From contig JAWKNW010000003.1 in the NCBI GenBank assembly GCA_041391505.1, positions 310,001 through 374,000 on the forward strand: 64,000 nucleotides of DNA, written 5' to 3'. The notes below the pieces were generated by a model. It was not told where the DNA came from and ran no database searches. It saw nothing but the letters and a program-made list of their open reading frames with translations. The stretch comes from Rhodothermales bacterium (lineage in GTDB: Bacteria > Bacteroidota > Rhodothermia > Rhodothermales > JAHQVL01). This document shows positions 30,041-38,503 of this stretch, piece after piece (position 1 is the first letter of the stretch; each line of letters opens with the position of its first letter). The translations under genes were made by a program, and so were the position numbers.

Positions 30041-30802
30041 TCAGGCGGCCTGGTCCATGTAGCCGGCCATGTACTGCACGTACAGCTTTTCCAGATCCTC
30101 GCCGACCAGTTCATCATGCGTGCGCATCATCACGAGCTTGCCCCGGTTCATGATGCCCACCACGTCGGCGATCTCCTTCGCGCGGAAGATGTCGTGCGTC
30201 GACATCAGGATCGCCTTCCCCTCCTCGCGGAGCGACTGGAGCAGGTGCGTGAACTCGAACGCCGCCTTGGGGTCCAGCCCGCTCGTCGGCTCGTCCAGCA
30301 GGATCGCCGGCGCGTCTTTCAGGATCGCGATCGCGATGCCGCATTTCTGGCGCATCCCTTTCGAAAAGCCCTTGAGCCGCTTGTTATGCGCCTCCTCCTG
30401 GAGTCCGACGCGCAGGAGCACCTTGCGGTAGTCTTCGCGCGCATAATGCGTCTTGCCCCCGAGTCGGACGAAGAAGTCGAGGTTCTGCATCGCCGTGAAG
30501 TTCGGGTAGAGCATCACGTTTTCCGACACGTACGCGACGCGCTCCTTCGCCTTGAGCGGCTCCTTGTGGGTGACGACGCCGTCGATCCGGGCCTCGCCGG
30601 ACGTCGGCTCGATGAAGTTGAGGAAGATATTGATACACGTCGTCTTGCCGGCGCCGTTGCCGCCGAGCATCGCGAAGATCTTCCCGCTTTCGACGGTGAA
30701 GCTGACGTCGTCCAGCGCCAGCTGGCCGTCCTCGTACCGTTTGCTGAGCCGGTCGGCTACGATCATCGGCCGGCCGAAGGCGGCGGGTGCAGGTGTTTCC
30801 AT
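30041..30802 (-). CDS. ABC transporter ATP-binding protein
   Basis: 253 residues. Walker A GGNGAGKTT (about 48-56), Q-loop region YVSENVMLYPNFT, a non-standard signature (LKGFSKGMRQK in place of LSGGQ), Walker B ILLDEPTSGLD and H-loop STHD. It resembles the NatA/CcmA-type ATPases that act with ABC-2 permeases. It is downstream of the NEW3-type protein gene by 41 bp. No permease gene adjoins it in this window. Confidence 0.93.
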   Translation of the reverse strand: METPAPAAFGRPMIVADRLSKRYEDGQLALDDVSFTVESGKIFAMLGGNGAGKTTCINIFLNFIEPTSGEARIDGVVTHKEPLKAKERVAYVSENVMLYPNFTAMQNLDFFVRLGGKTHYAREDYRKVLLRVGLQEEAHNKRLKGFSKGMRQKCGIAIAILKDAPAILLDEPTSGLDPKAAFEFTHLLQSLREEGKAILMSTHDIFRAKEIADVVGIMNRGKLVMMRTHDELVGEDLEKLYVQYMAGYMDQAA

Positions 30803-30843
30803 AGCGTGTTGTGCGTCTTGTCCGCGAAAATGGTACGAATCGT

Positions 30844-32370
30844 TTACCGGCGCGAGAGCCGGATGCCGAAGATGACGATGCCGACCACGAGACCGACGAT
30901 GAGCAGCACGATGACGAGCGTGCCCAGGACGTTGGCTTCGGGGTCGATCTGGATGGATACGGTTTTGTCCTCGCCGCGAATCGGGAGGTCGTCCGACAGC
31001 GAGGAGGTCCGGATGCGGACCTCGTAGCGGCCGGGGGCCACATCGGGCGCCGGCGTGAACTTGAGCTGTACGCGCCGCTCCTCGTTGATGTCGAGCGACT
31101 GGATCACCGCCGGCTCGACGGCATCCGTCCAGTTCAGCGGCGGGTCGGCCTCGATGCGCACGTTGTTCAGCGCGCGCGTCCCCTCGTTGACGACCTCGAC
31201 GTTAAAGACGACTTCCTCGCTCGGCTTGATCGAGAAAAACAGCTGCTGGGCGCGCACCAGGATCTCGCCGATGCCGCGCGGCACCAGTTCGAGCTTGGCG
31301 TAGCCCACGTTGAGCGCCCGGATCTCTTCCTCCGTCATCTGGCGGTTGCCGAGCGGGCCGATCTCGTCGATCCGCTCCCGGGGAATGGCCAGCGCGTAAA
31401 ACGAAATCCGCTCGTCGATCCGGACGTTGTCGGTCGGCCGCTCGGGTAGAAAGATGCGCAGGGCGGCCTGCCGGGTGTTGACCCCCTCGGTGAACTGGAA
31501 CTGGCTGAGCCGGTTGTCCGATGTCGGGTCGACAAAATACCGGTTGATTTCCGTAGGCAGGTTGACGGCTTCCAGGGCGAAGGTATTCGCGTCGCTGCTG
31601 AAGAGTTCGAGCGACATCCGGTAGTCGGTGCTGCCGCCAAGCTCCACCTCCTGTGAAAACTGCTCGGGCTTGATCGCGAGGATGTTTTCCGAGGCATCTT
31701 TCTGCAGATAGATCTTCCGGCTCTGTTGCGACCCGTTACCATAAATCAGGCTGACCGACACCGCATCCAGATCCTGGAGGAGCTCGAACGACACGGTCGC
31801 CGGCTGCCCGTAGACGAGCCGATCGATCTTCTGCTCGTAGGGCTGGCTGACGATGGCGTTGTCGTCGTTCAGGAGGGAGATGTACACGTTGTTGATGATG
31901 TCCGGCGTCAGCAGGGTGAAGAGCGAGTCCTCGATCCCGATCAGTTTTTCGTATTCGCCGGAGCCGCGCGAGGCATTTTCGAGGGTGATGCGCACCCCCT
32001 TGCGGCCGTCCTTGCGCTGGTATTTCAGGGCGCGCGACACCACGATGTACTGCTGCTCGAAGATGACGGCGAGCAGGGACTGCTGGAAGTTTACTTCCGC
32101 TTCCGAGTAGTTGCGAAACGCCTGGTCGAGCGCGCTGCGCGAGATGAGCTGTTTATCGAAGAGGCCCTGCTGGCGTTCGTATTCGGCGCGCTGCGTGTCG
32201 TACGCCTCCTTGGCGCGGCGCAGGCCGAGCAGCGGATAGGTGTCGTCGCGCTGGTTGAAGAAGGTGCCGCCCTGGGCGTGGGCCGCCGGGCCGGCGAGCG
32301 GGAAGAGTGCGCCCATCCACAGCACGAGAAGCAGCGTGAGTCGGGCACATCGGGACAGAAAGGGCTTCAT
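30844..32370 (-). CDS. Exported NEW3-type membrane protein with HlyD-like helical hairpin
   Basis: 508 residues. Signal peptide 1-32. Residues about 45-115 form a helical region (YERQQGLFDKQLISRSALDQ) that looks like the alpha hairpin of HlyD/AcrA membrane-fusion proteins. Beta-rich regions follow, then a segment at about 370-470 resembling NEW3/CARDB-type Ig domains (NVEVVNEGTRALNNVRIEAD; VAPGRYEVRIRTSS). A C-terminal transmembrane helix (about 484-503) ends RLSRR. So the body is periplasmic, anchored at the C-terminus. It is paired with an ABC ATPase; probably an accessory subunit of an ABC-2 exporter. Confidence 0.75.
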   Translation of the reverse strand: MKPFLSRCARLTLLLVLWMGALFPLAGPAAHAQGGTFFNQRDDTYPLLGLRRAKEAYDTQRAEYERQQGLFDKQLISRSALDQAFRNYSEAEVNFQQSLLAVIFEQQYIVVSRALKYQRKDGRKGVRITLENASRGSGEYEKLIGIEDSLFTLLTPDIINNVYISLLNDDNAIVSQPYEQKIDRLVYGQPATVSFELLQDLDAVSVSLIYGNGSQQSRKIYLQKDASENILAIKPEQFSQEVELGGSTDYRMSLELFSSDANTFALEAVNLPTEINRYFVDPTSDNRLSQFQFTEGVNTRQAALRIFLPERPTDNVRIDERISFYALAIPRERIDEIGPLGNRQMTEEEIRALNVGYAKLELVPRGIGEILVRAQQLFFSIKPSEEVVFNVEVVNEGTRALNNVRIEADPPLNWTDAVEPAVIQSLDINEERRVQLKFTPAPDVAPGRYEVRIRTSSLSDDLPIRGEDKTVSIQIDPEANVLGTLVIVLLIVGLVVGIVIFGIRLSRR

Positions 32371-32530
32371 GAGTATCCGGGCGGTGGGCAGTGGCTGGTT
32401 TACGGCTGGAGAATGCGCGGCCGGCCCCCATCGGCCGGCGTGGCTACTCCAACAACGCGAAAACCCGTTGTAAAGTATGCAAAAGTATCAGATCTTGCCG
32501 CAAACGTTTTCGATCCCATCCCATGACGCC

Positions 32531-33628
32531 ATGAATCGCCGCGCATTCGCCCAGACCGTTGCATCGATCGCTCCCCTGAGCGCGTTCCCGGGCCTTTTTT
32601 CGCCCGCACCCTCCACGCCGGCGCCGCGCACGGCTGCACGTAACATCAAACTCGGCTTCGACAATTTCTCGATCCGCGCCTTCGGCTGGAAAGCGCCACA
32701 ACTGCTGGACTACGCCGCGACGCAGGGCGTCGATACCGTGCTGTTCTCCGATCTCGACGTCTACGAGCGCCACGACGACGCCTACCTGAAGGACGTCAAG
32801 AAACGGGCGGATGACCACGGCATCGAGATCCAGGCCGGCACCGGCGGGATCTGCCCCTCCTCCACCGCGTGGGACGGCCGCTTCGGCACCGCCGAAGAGC
32901 ACCTCGCCCTGGTGATCCGCGTGGCCGAGCGGCTCGGATCGTCGGTCGCCCGCTGCTACCAGGGACGCGCGGAAGACCGCGGCACCGAGGGCGGTCTGCG
33001 CGCCCGCATGGCCGACACCGTCCGCGTCTGCAAGGCGGTCCGGAGCCGCGCGCTCGACGCGGGGGTCAAGATCGCGATCGAAAACCACGCCGGCGACATG
33101 CAGGCCTGGGAGCTGGTGGAGCTGATCGAGGAAGCCGGCCCGGAATACGTCGGCGCCACGCTCGACTCCGGCAACGCCACGTGGACCCTCGAGGACCCGC
33201 TGGTCAACCTCGAGATCCTCGGCCCCTACGCCGTCTCGACCGGCATCCGCGACTCGATGATCTGGGAGTACGAGCAGGGCGCGATGGTGCAGTGGACCGC
33301 CGTGGGCGAGGGCTGCGTGGATATGAAGGCGTATATGGATCGCTACGAACAGATCTGCCCCAACACGCCGGTCCAGCTCGAGATCATCTCCGGCTTCGCC
33401 CGCCCCTATGCGTATCTGGACCCCGGATTCTGGGACCTCTACGGCGACGTCCGCGCCCCCGAGTTCGCCCGGTTCATCGCGCTGGCCAAAAAAGGCCGCG
33501 CCATCACGAGCTTCCGGCCGGCCGCCGGCACCGACCCGGCCACGGCGCAGCAGGCCTACCAGAAGGCCGAGCTCGAACGCAGTCTGACATTCTGCAAGGA
33601 AGTGCTGGGGCTCGGGCTTAAGCGGTAA
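32531..33628 (+). CDS. Tat-exported sugar phosphate isomerase/epimerase-like TIM barrel
   Basis: 365 residues from the ATG at 32531. The N-terminus NRRAFAQTVASIAPLSA is a twin-arginine type signal. The remainder is an AP-endonuclease-2-like TIM barrel: VDTVLFSDLDVYER, KIAIENHAGDMQAWELVELI, GATLDSGNATW and QLEIISGF provide the Glu/His/Asp/Glu metal ligands expected for the xylose-isomerase-like fold. The substrate is not predictable. It is divergent from the NEW3 gene. Confidence 0.82.
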   Translation: MNRRAFAQTVASIAPLSAFPGLFSPAPSTPAPRTAARNIKLGFDNFSIRAFGWKAPQLLDYAATQGVDTVLFSDLDVYERHDDAYLKDVKKRADDHGIEIQAGTGGICPSSTAWDGRFGTAEEHLALVIRVAERLGSSVARCYQGRAEDRGTEGGLRARMADTVRVCKAVRSRALDAGVKIAIENHAGDMQAWELVELIEEAGPEYVGATLDSGNATWTLEDPLVNLEILGPYAVSTGIRDSMIWEYEQGAMVQWTAVGEGCVDMKAYMDRYEQICPNTPVQLEIISGFARPYAYLDPGFWDLYGDVRAPEFARFIALAKKGRAITSFRPAAGTDPATAQQAYQKAELERSLTFCKEVLGLGLKR

Positions 33629-33648
33629 CGCGCCCGTTCAGCGCCCGT

Positions 33649-34752
33649 TCAGCGGCCGCTCATCCGCGCCAGCTCGACCAGCGTCTCCAGCGCGCGCGGA
33701 TCGTCGCTTTCTCCCAGCATGTAGATGGCCTGTTTCCGGAGCCGCACGTTCGGGTGCGTCCGTGCGATGCGGATGAGCACGGGCACGCCGTCTTCCGCCG
33801 GCATCTGCGCCAGCGCATACAGCGCCTGTTTCTGCACCTCCGTGTCGCTTTCTTCCGCCACAATGTCCGACAACACGGCCAGCACCTGCTTCGAGGCTTT
33901 CTGACCGAGCCAGAAGACGGCCTTTTTACGCACTTCGGTTACTTTTTCGTGCCGCGCCGTCTCGATCAGGAGATCCGTCGCCTCGGGCAGATCCATCTGG
34001 CTGAGCGCAAACACCGCCTGCTCGCGGACCTCCATCGAGGGATCGTTGCGCATCGTCTTTTCGATCGCCGCCAGGGCGCGCGGATCGCTCTGCTGTCCCA
34101 TCCAGAACGCCGCTTTCTCGCGCAGCGCGGCGGGCGTCCGCACGTCGAGCACGGCGAGGAGGAAGTCCAGCGCCGCCGGCTCGTTGCGATGCAGCGCGAC
34201 GGCCATGAGGGCATGCTCACGGGCATCCAGACGCTGCGCCGCCTCATAGATGGACCGCATCTGCGCGATGCTCTCCGGCGCGTCCGCCTTCCCGAGCCAG
34301 TAGAGCGGCAGCCCATCCAGGCCGACCGCCAGCGAGATGCTGGAGATGGTGACGTCCACGGGCACGGCATTCCGGTCGTACCGAACGAGGTAGACCACTT
34401 CCTTGCGCACCGTCACGGGCAGCGCGTCGTACGCGTTGTCGTCATCGTACAACGGCTCCACCTCGCGGCCGTAGAGCAGGAGCGAAAGCGACGGCTCGCG
34501 GCGCTGCCGATCCGACGAGAACGAGCCGATGAACGAGCGCGCGTGCATGAGGCGCTCGATGGAGTAGGCGACCCAGTAGTCGGACGCCCGGTCGCCGCGC
34601 GCCGCGTCCAGGGCCCAGGTCCTTCGCGCTCCCAGGCTGGCGGCCCGTTGCGCGTCGGGGAGGTGAACGATGGGCTGGGCGCCGGCCGGCGCCGCCGCGA
34701 AGCCGGCCCACAGCAGCACCGCCAGCACAAGGATGTTCGGGCGGATCGTCAT
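33649..34752 (-). CDS. Exported HEAT-repeat protein (operon gene 5)
   Basis: 367 residues from the ATG at 34752. A signal peptide (ILVLAVLLWAGFAAAPAGA) is followed by a roughly 130-residue N-terminal region of unknown fold with a LMHARSFIGSFSSD segment. At least six HEAT/PBS-lyase-like repeats of about 31 residues follow (PSMEVREQAVFALSQMDLPE ; TEVRKKAVFWLGQKASK ; TEVQKQALYALAQMPAE). It overlaps the upstream HEAT gene by the 4-bp ATGA, so it is translationally coupled. Probably a periplasmic protein-binding scaffold. Confidence 0.82.
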   Translation of the reverse strand: MTIRPNILVLAVLLWAGFAAAPAGAQPIVHLPDAQRAASLGARRTWALDAARGDRASDYWVAYSIERLMHARSFIGSFSSDRQRREPSLSLLLYGREVEPLYDDDNAYDALPVTVRKEVVYLVRYDRNAVPVDVTISSISLAVGLDGLPLYWLGKADAPESIAQMRSIYEAAQRLDAREHALMAVALHRNEPAALDFLLAVLDVRTPAALREKAAFWMGQQSDPRALAAIEKTMRNDPSMEVREQAVFALSQMDLPEATDLLIETARHEKVTEVRKKAVFWLGQKASKQVLAVLSDIVAEESDTEVQKQALYALAQMPAEDGVPVLIRIARTHPNVRLRKQAIYMLGESDDPRALETLVELARMSGR

Positions 34753-35288
34753 CGGCGTACCTCGGCGAGGGGTGCATAGGTTTCGATGACCTGGCGCAAC
34801 GCCTCGCGCGCGGCCTCGGTATCGATCTCGCCCAGAGCGTGCACGGCCGCCTTGCGGACATCCGCCGCGGTCTGCGACATGGCCACCTTGAGCAGGGCCT
34901 TGACCGCATGGGCGTCTCCCCGCTGGCCGAGCGCGTAGGCCGCCTGCCGGCGGATGTCGGCGTCCATATCGTCCTCCAGGATGCGGATCAGCGCCTTCAG
35001 GGCCTCGGCCGATCCGTCCTGCGCCAGGGCGTGCAGGGCCGCCATCCGCACGTCCCGGCCGGCGCGGGCGACCGCCTCGGGCGCCGTCGGGGCGACCTCC
35101 AGCACGAAACGTGCTTCGTAGCGAGGCTCGGCCCGCTCCGGGCCGCCTCTCCAGGACGACACCCATTCGTAGAGCCACCCCTGGTCGACCCAGGAGCGAT
35201 AGAGCCACTTGACCTCGAAGACGACGCCGGCGGACAGCACGAGGATCAGCGCCAGGGCCGGCAGGGTGTGTTTTGCGGGTGCGGACAT
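34749..35288 (-). CDS. Membrane-anchored short HEAT-repeat protein (operon gene 4)
   Basis: 179 residues. One N-terminal transmembrane helix (about 9-27, LPALALILVLSAGVVFEV) with no cleavage motif, then a Trp-rich linker. About four HEAT repeats follow (DVRMAALHALAQDGSAEALK ; ADIRRQAAYALGQRGDAHAV ; ADVRKAAVHALGEIDTEAA). It is probably held at the inner membrane facing the periplasm. It lies 40 bp after the first HEAT gene and overlaps the next by 4 bp. Confidence 0.82.
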   Translation of the reverse strand: MSAPAKHTLPALALILVLSAGVVFEVKWLYRSWVDQGWLYEWVSSWRGGPERAEPRYEARFVLEVAPTAPEAVARAGRDVRMAALHALAQDGSAEALKALIRILEDDMDADIRRQAAYALGQRGDAHAVKALLKVAMSQTAADVRKAAVHALGEIDTEAAREALRQVIETYAPLAEVRR

Positions 35289-35328
35289 GGGATCGGTCGG
35301 TTTGGGTTGCGAACGGATGGATGCGGCC

Positions 35329-36879
35329 TCAATTCAGCAGCTGCAGGATCGCCTCCTGCGCTTTCGGGCTGCCGATGTTGCCGAGGGCATTGACGGCGGC
35401 CTTGCGGACATCGACGGAGGCGTCGTTGCGGGCGGCGTCGAGCAGGATCGGGACGGCGTCGTCGGATTCCGTGTTGCCGATGGCATAGACGACCGCCTTG
35501 CGCAGTTCGACGTCTTTCTCGTCCTCCAGCAGGCGCTTCAGCAGCGCCAGCGACTCACTCACATCCTGCTCCGCCAGCTGGTAGAGCGCCGCCTTCTTCA
35601 CCTCGCTGCGGGTCGACTCGGAGATGATCCGCATGAGGACATCCGCCTCCCCGTCCTCCAGCTGGTTCGAGAGCGCATAGGTGGCGGCTTTTGCGATTTC
35701 GGTATCGGGGTCGTTGATGGCCGTCTGGACCAGGAACGCCTTCATCTCGGCGCTTTCGGTGTTGCCGATGGCGTAGAGCGCGGCCTTGCGCAATTCCGTC
35801 TCCCGGGAGGCCTCGAACACCTGCTTGATCATGGGCCCGCTGTCGTCCTGGTTGGCGAGGGCGAAGACCGCGTTCTTGCGGAGTTCGATGCTGGCGTTGG
35901 CGTCGAGCGCGATCGTCTTGATGGCCTGCTGCGCCTCGGCCTCGTCGCGGTTGCCCAGCGCGAAGAGCGACGCTTTCCGCACCTCGTCCGACCGGGCGTT
36001 CGCCAGCAGGCCGGCGAGGATGCGCGTCGCGGCCGGATCGTCGGTATTGCCCAGGGCAAACGCCGCGGTCTTGCCGAGTTCGGCGTCGTCCGTCGTACGC
36101 GCCAGGTCGCCCAGGTACGCGGCGAGGCCCGCGACGTCGCTATTCCCCAGCGCATTCAGCGCCGCCTTCTTGACCTCGGTGTCGGCCTTCGAGGTCAGGA
36201 TCGCCTTGAGCCGTTCGACCGATTCGGCCTCGTCCCGATTGCCGAGCGCATACACCGCGTTCTTGCGCACCGAGGTGCTCGCGTCGCTCATGGCGATCTC
36301 GGCGAGTTTGGCGGTGACGGCATCCCCGTCGAAGTTGCCGAGCACGTACACGATCTTGCCCCGCATGCGCTCGCTCGTGGAGCGGTCGTACAGCGCCATG
36401 ACCGTCTGCAGCGCCCGGTCGTCCCCTACGTTCTGGAGCGCGTAGAGCGCCGCAAGCGCCACTTCTTCGTCGTCGCTCGCCTGCATGGACTTCACCAGCG
36501 TGGCATACTCCGGGTTGCCGGCGCGGACGAGCTCCTGACCGATACGCACCATGTTCACCTTCGCGTCGTCGGCCCAGTTGCTGTCCCGGTAGCGCTCGGT
36601 GAACGCCTGGTAGCAGGAAAACGCGGCTTTCGATGCGCCGGAGCGCTTTTCATCGACATAGCAGGTCCAGTACCGGGCGTCGTCCTGCCACGGACTCGAC
36701 CCATGGTCGCGGAGGAAGGCCGCCAGGGCCGTTTGCGCCTCGTCCCAGCGTTCGCCGAGCACGAGGTCGTACGCCGCGCTGTAGGCCGCGTCGGCCGAGG
36801 CGTTTTGCGCCGAGGCGATGCCGGGCACGCCGCCGGCGACACAGACGAGCACGACGAGGACGATGAGGTTCTTTTTCAT
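35329..36879 (-). CDS. Exported long HEAT-repeat protein (operon gene 3)
   Basis: 516 residues. Signal peptide 1-24 (ending GIASAQ). Residues 28-120 form a TPR-like region with two Cys. The rest is about twelve HEAT repeats of 31 residues with a very regular ALGNxDEAE pattern (STSVRKNAVYALGNRDEAES ; DTEVKKAALNALGNSDVAGL ; SDEVRKASLFALGNRDEAEA). This gives a long solenoid in the periplasm. It lies 38 bp after the anti-sigma gene, which suggests it is controlled by, or controls, the sigma/anti-sigma pair. Confidence 0.87.
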   Translation of the reverse strand: MKKNLIVLVVLVCVAGGVPGIASAQNASADAAYSAAYDLVLGERWDEAQTALAAFLRDHGSSPWQDDARYWTCYVDEKRSGASKAAFSCYQAFTERYRDSNWADDAKVNMVRIGQELVRAGNPEYATLVKSMQASDDEEVALAALYALQNVGDDRALQTVMALYDRSTSERMRGKIVYVLGNFDGDAVTAKLAEIAMSDASTSVRKNAVYALGNRDEAESVERLKAILTSKADTEVKKAALNALGNSDVAGLAAYLGDLARTTDDAELGKTAAFALGNTDDPAATRILAGLLANARSDEVRKASLFALGNRDEAEAQQAIKTIALDANASIELRKNAVFALANQDDSGPMIKQVFEASRETELRKAALYAIGNTESAEMKAFLVQTAINDPDTEIAKAATYALSNQLEDGEADVLMRIISESTRSEVKKAALYQLAEQDVSESLALLKRLLEDEKDVELRKAVVYAIGNTESDDAVPILLDAARNDASVDVRKAAVNALGNIGSPKAQEAILQLLN

Positions 36880-36917
36880 GGTATGATCTCTTCGGATAAA
36901 AACAGGGGTGGCAGGAT

Positions 36918-37715
36918 CTACAGCGTGGTGGGGATCGGGGCCTGAACGGCCTGTTGTTCGACCACGCGCATCCGGGCCAGGTTGATTTTCAGGAGCAGGG
37001 CGTTCTGGTCGACGCCCCGCTGCACCAGTTCGATGGACGGCAGATCGACGCTCGTTTCCAGGTTCGCGATCTGGAGCAGGACGCGTTCGAGATCCGCCAT
37101 CAGTTCGCGGAGCATCAGGCGCTCGCTCGGGTCGAGGGCTTCGTTCAGGGCGACCGTTTCTTCGAGCAGGCTGCGTGCCATGCGCTGCCGCGCCGGCAGG
37201 TTGATGCCGGCTGGATCGTCTTCGACCGGGTCGAAATTGACGAGTCCGAGCAGCAGCACGTTGGTCCGGTCGAGGTACCGCACGGTCTGGGCGTCCAGCG
37301 ACGCCTGGATGATCCCTGGATCCGGCTCAGAGGGGCCGACCGGGCGCCGTTCGACCGTGCTCCGGCCGATGAGGACGCCGAGCAGCAGGATGACCGCGAC
37401 GGCGGCGATGCGCAGGACGGCCGGCTGCCAGCGCCGGCGAGCCGGCGCGCGATCCGCGCGGGAAGCGGTGGCCGGCGCGGCCGCGAGGCGCGCCTGCAGC
37501 CGGTCGTAATAGGTATCCCAGTAGGCCTCGTCGGGCAGCTCCGGCGCGTGGCGCGTCACGAGGTGGACCGCCGCTTCCGCCTGCCGGTACGCCGTGTCGC
37601 AGGCGGGGCAGCCGGCGCGGTGCACGTCGACCTCGGCGCGCGCGGTGTCGTCGACCTCGTCGAAGAGAGCGGCGTAGAGCCGGTCTTCGTATTCCTTGCA
37701 CGGTTCGGCGTTCAT
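36918..37715 (-). CDS. Anti-sigma factor with zinc-finger domain
   Basis: 265 residues from the ATG at 37715. The N-terminal zf-HC2/ZAS domain has His32-x3-Cys36-x2-Cys39 (VDVHRAGCPACDTAY) and an upstream acidic helix. One transmembrane helix is at about 99-117 (LRIAAVAVILLLGVLIG). A roughly 145-residue periplasmic domain, mostly helical, contains DRTNVLLLGLVNFDP. It would hold the adjacent ECF sigma factor at the membrane. It lies 30 bp after the sigma gene. Confidence 0.87.
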   Translation of the reverse strand: MNAEPCKEYEDRLYAALFDEVDDTARAEVDVHRAGCPACDTAYRQAEAAVHLVTRHAPELPDEAYWDTYYDRLQARLAAAPATASRADRAPARRRWQPAVLRIAAVAVILLLGVLIGRSTVERRPVGPSEPDPGIIQASLDAQTVRYLDRTNVLLLGLVNFDPVEDDPAGINLPARQRMARSLLEETVALNEALDPSERLMLRELMADLERVLLQIANLETSVDLPSIELVQRGVDQNALLLKINLARMRVVEQQAVQAPIPTTL

Positions 37716-37745
37716 GGCATCAGGGTTTGGATGGATCATCCGGTT

Positions 37746-38282
37746 TCACGTCAGGTCGGCCACGAGGTGGCCGAGTTGCCGGCGGAGCTTCTGGACGGCG
37801 CGGAACAGGAGGCTCTTGACGGTCCCGTCCGCTACCCCCATCGCTTCGGCGACCTCGCGAACCGGCAGGTCGCTATGGAACCGCAGCGCGAAGGCCGCCC
37901 GCTCCTGGGGCGACAGGTCTTCCAGGGCCCGCTCGACCTCGAGCCGGATCGCCGTGGCCTGGGCATCCTGCTCGGGTCCCGCCTGGTCGGACGCGACCTC
38001 GTGATCGAAGAGGTCGCGCGGCTGGACCATGGTCAGGCTCTTTTTGCGCCGACCGGAGACAAAGGTGTTCACCGTGATCCGGAGGAGCCAGGAGCGCAGG
38101 GATCCGTCCCCGCGGAACGAAGCCAGCGTCCGATGGGCCTGGATAAAGACATCCTGTGAAAGATCTTCCGCGTCGTGATGGTTGCCGGTCAGGTGCAGGG
38201 CGAAGGCATAGACCCCTCGCTGGTGCTCGCGCACCACCTCGCGGAAAGCGGTCCCGTTATGAAATCCTGCCTGTTCGAGCAC
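37746..38282 (-). CDS. ECF-family RNA polymerase sigma factor
   Basis: 178 residues from a GTG start at 38282. Region 2 has HHDAEDLSQDVFIQAHRTL and SLRSWLLRITVN. Region 4 has LSPQERAAFALRFHSDLPVREVA and MGVADGTVKSLLFRAVQKL, a helix-turn-helix that binds the -35 box. It lacks regions 1 and 3, as in RpoE-type factors. It is the first gene of a five-gene run with an anti-sigma and three HEAT-repeat genes. It is divergent from the propeller gene at 38504, so the 220-bp region between them may hold its autoregulated promoter. Confidence 0.93.
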   Translation of the reverse strand: MLEQAGFHNGTAFREVVREHQRGVYAFALHLTGNHHDAEDLSQDVFIQAHRTLASFRGDGSLRSWLLRITVNTFVSGRRKKSLTMVQPRDLFDHEVASDQAGPEQDAQATAIRLEVERALEDLSPQERAAFALRFHSDLPVREVAEAMGVADGTVKSLLFRAVQKLRRQLGHLVADLT

Positions 38283-38503
38283 CTGTCCGGCTCCATCGTG
38301 AATCGGTTACGCCTGCTAAGACGAGGGGTCTGCGGGATTCGTTTACGGCGCGGGAAAGAAAGTTGGGGCGGGTGACGGGGCAGAAGGTGCAAATCCACCC
38401 ATTCTGCTATATTGGCGATACGGTCGGTGGATCCGTGCGCTGCGGCGGCAGCGGATGGGTCGCCGATCCCACGAAAACCGCCCGTTTTAAACGTGAGTTG
38501 ACC

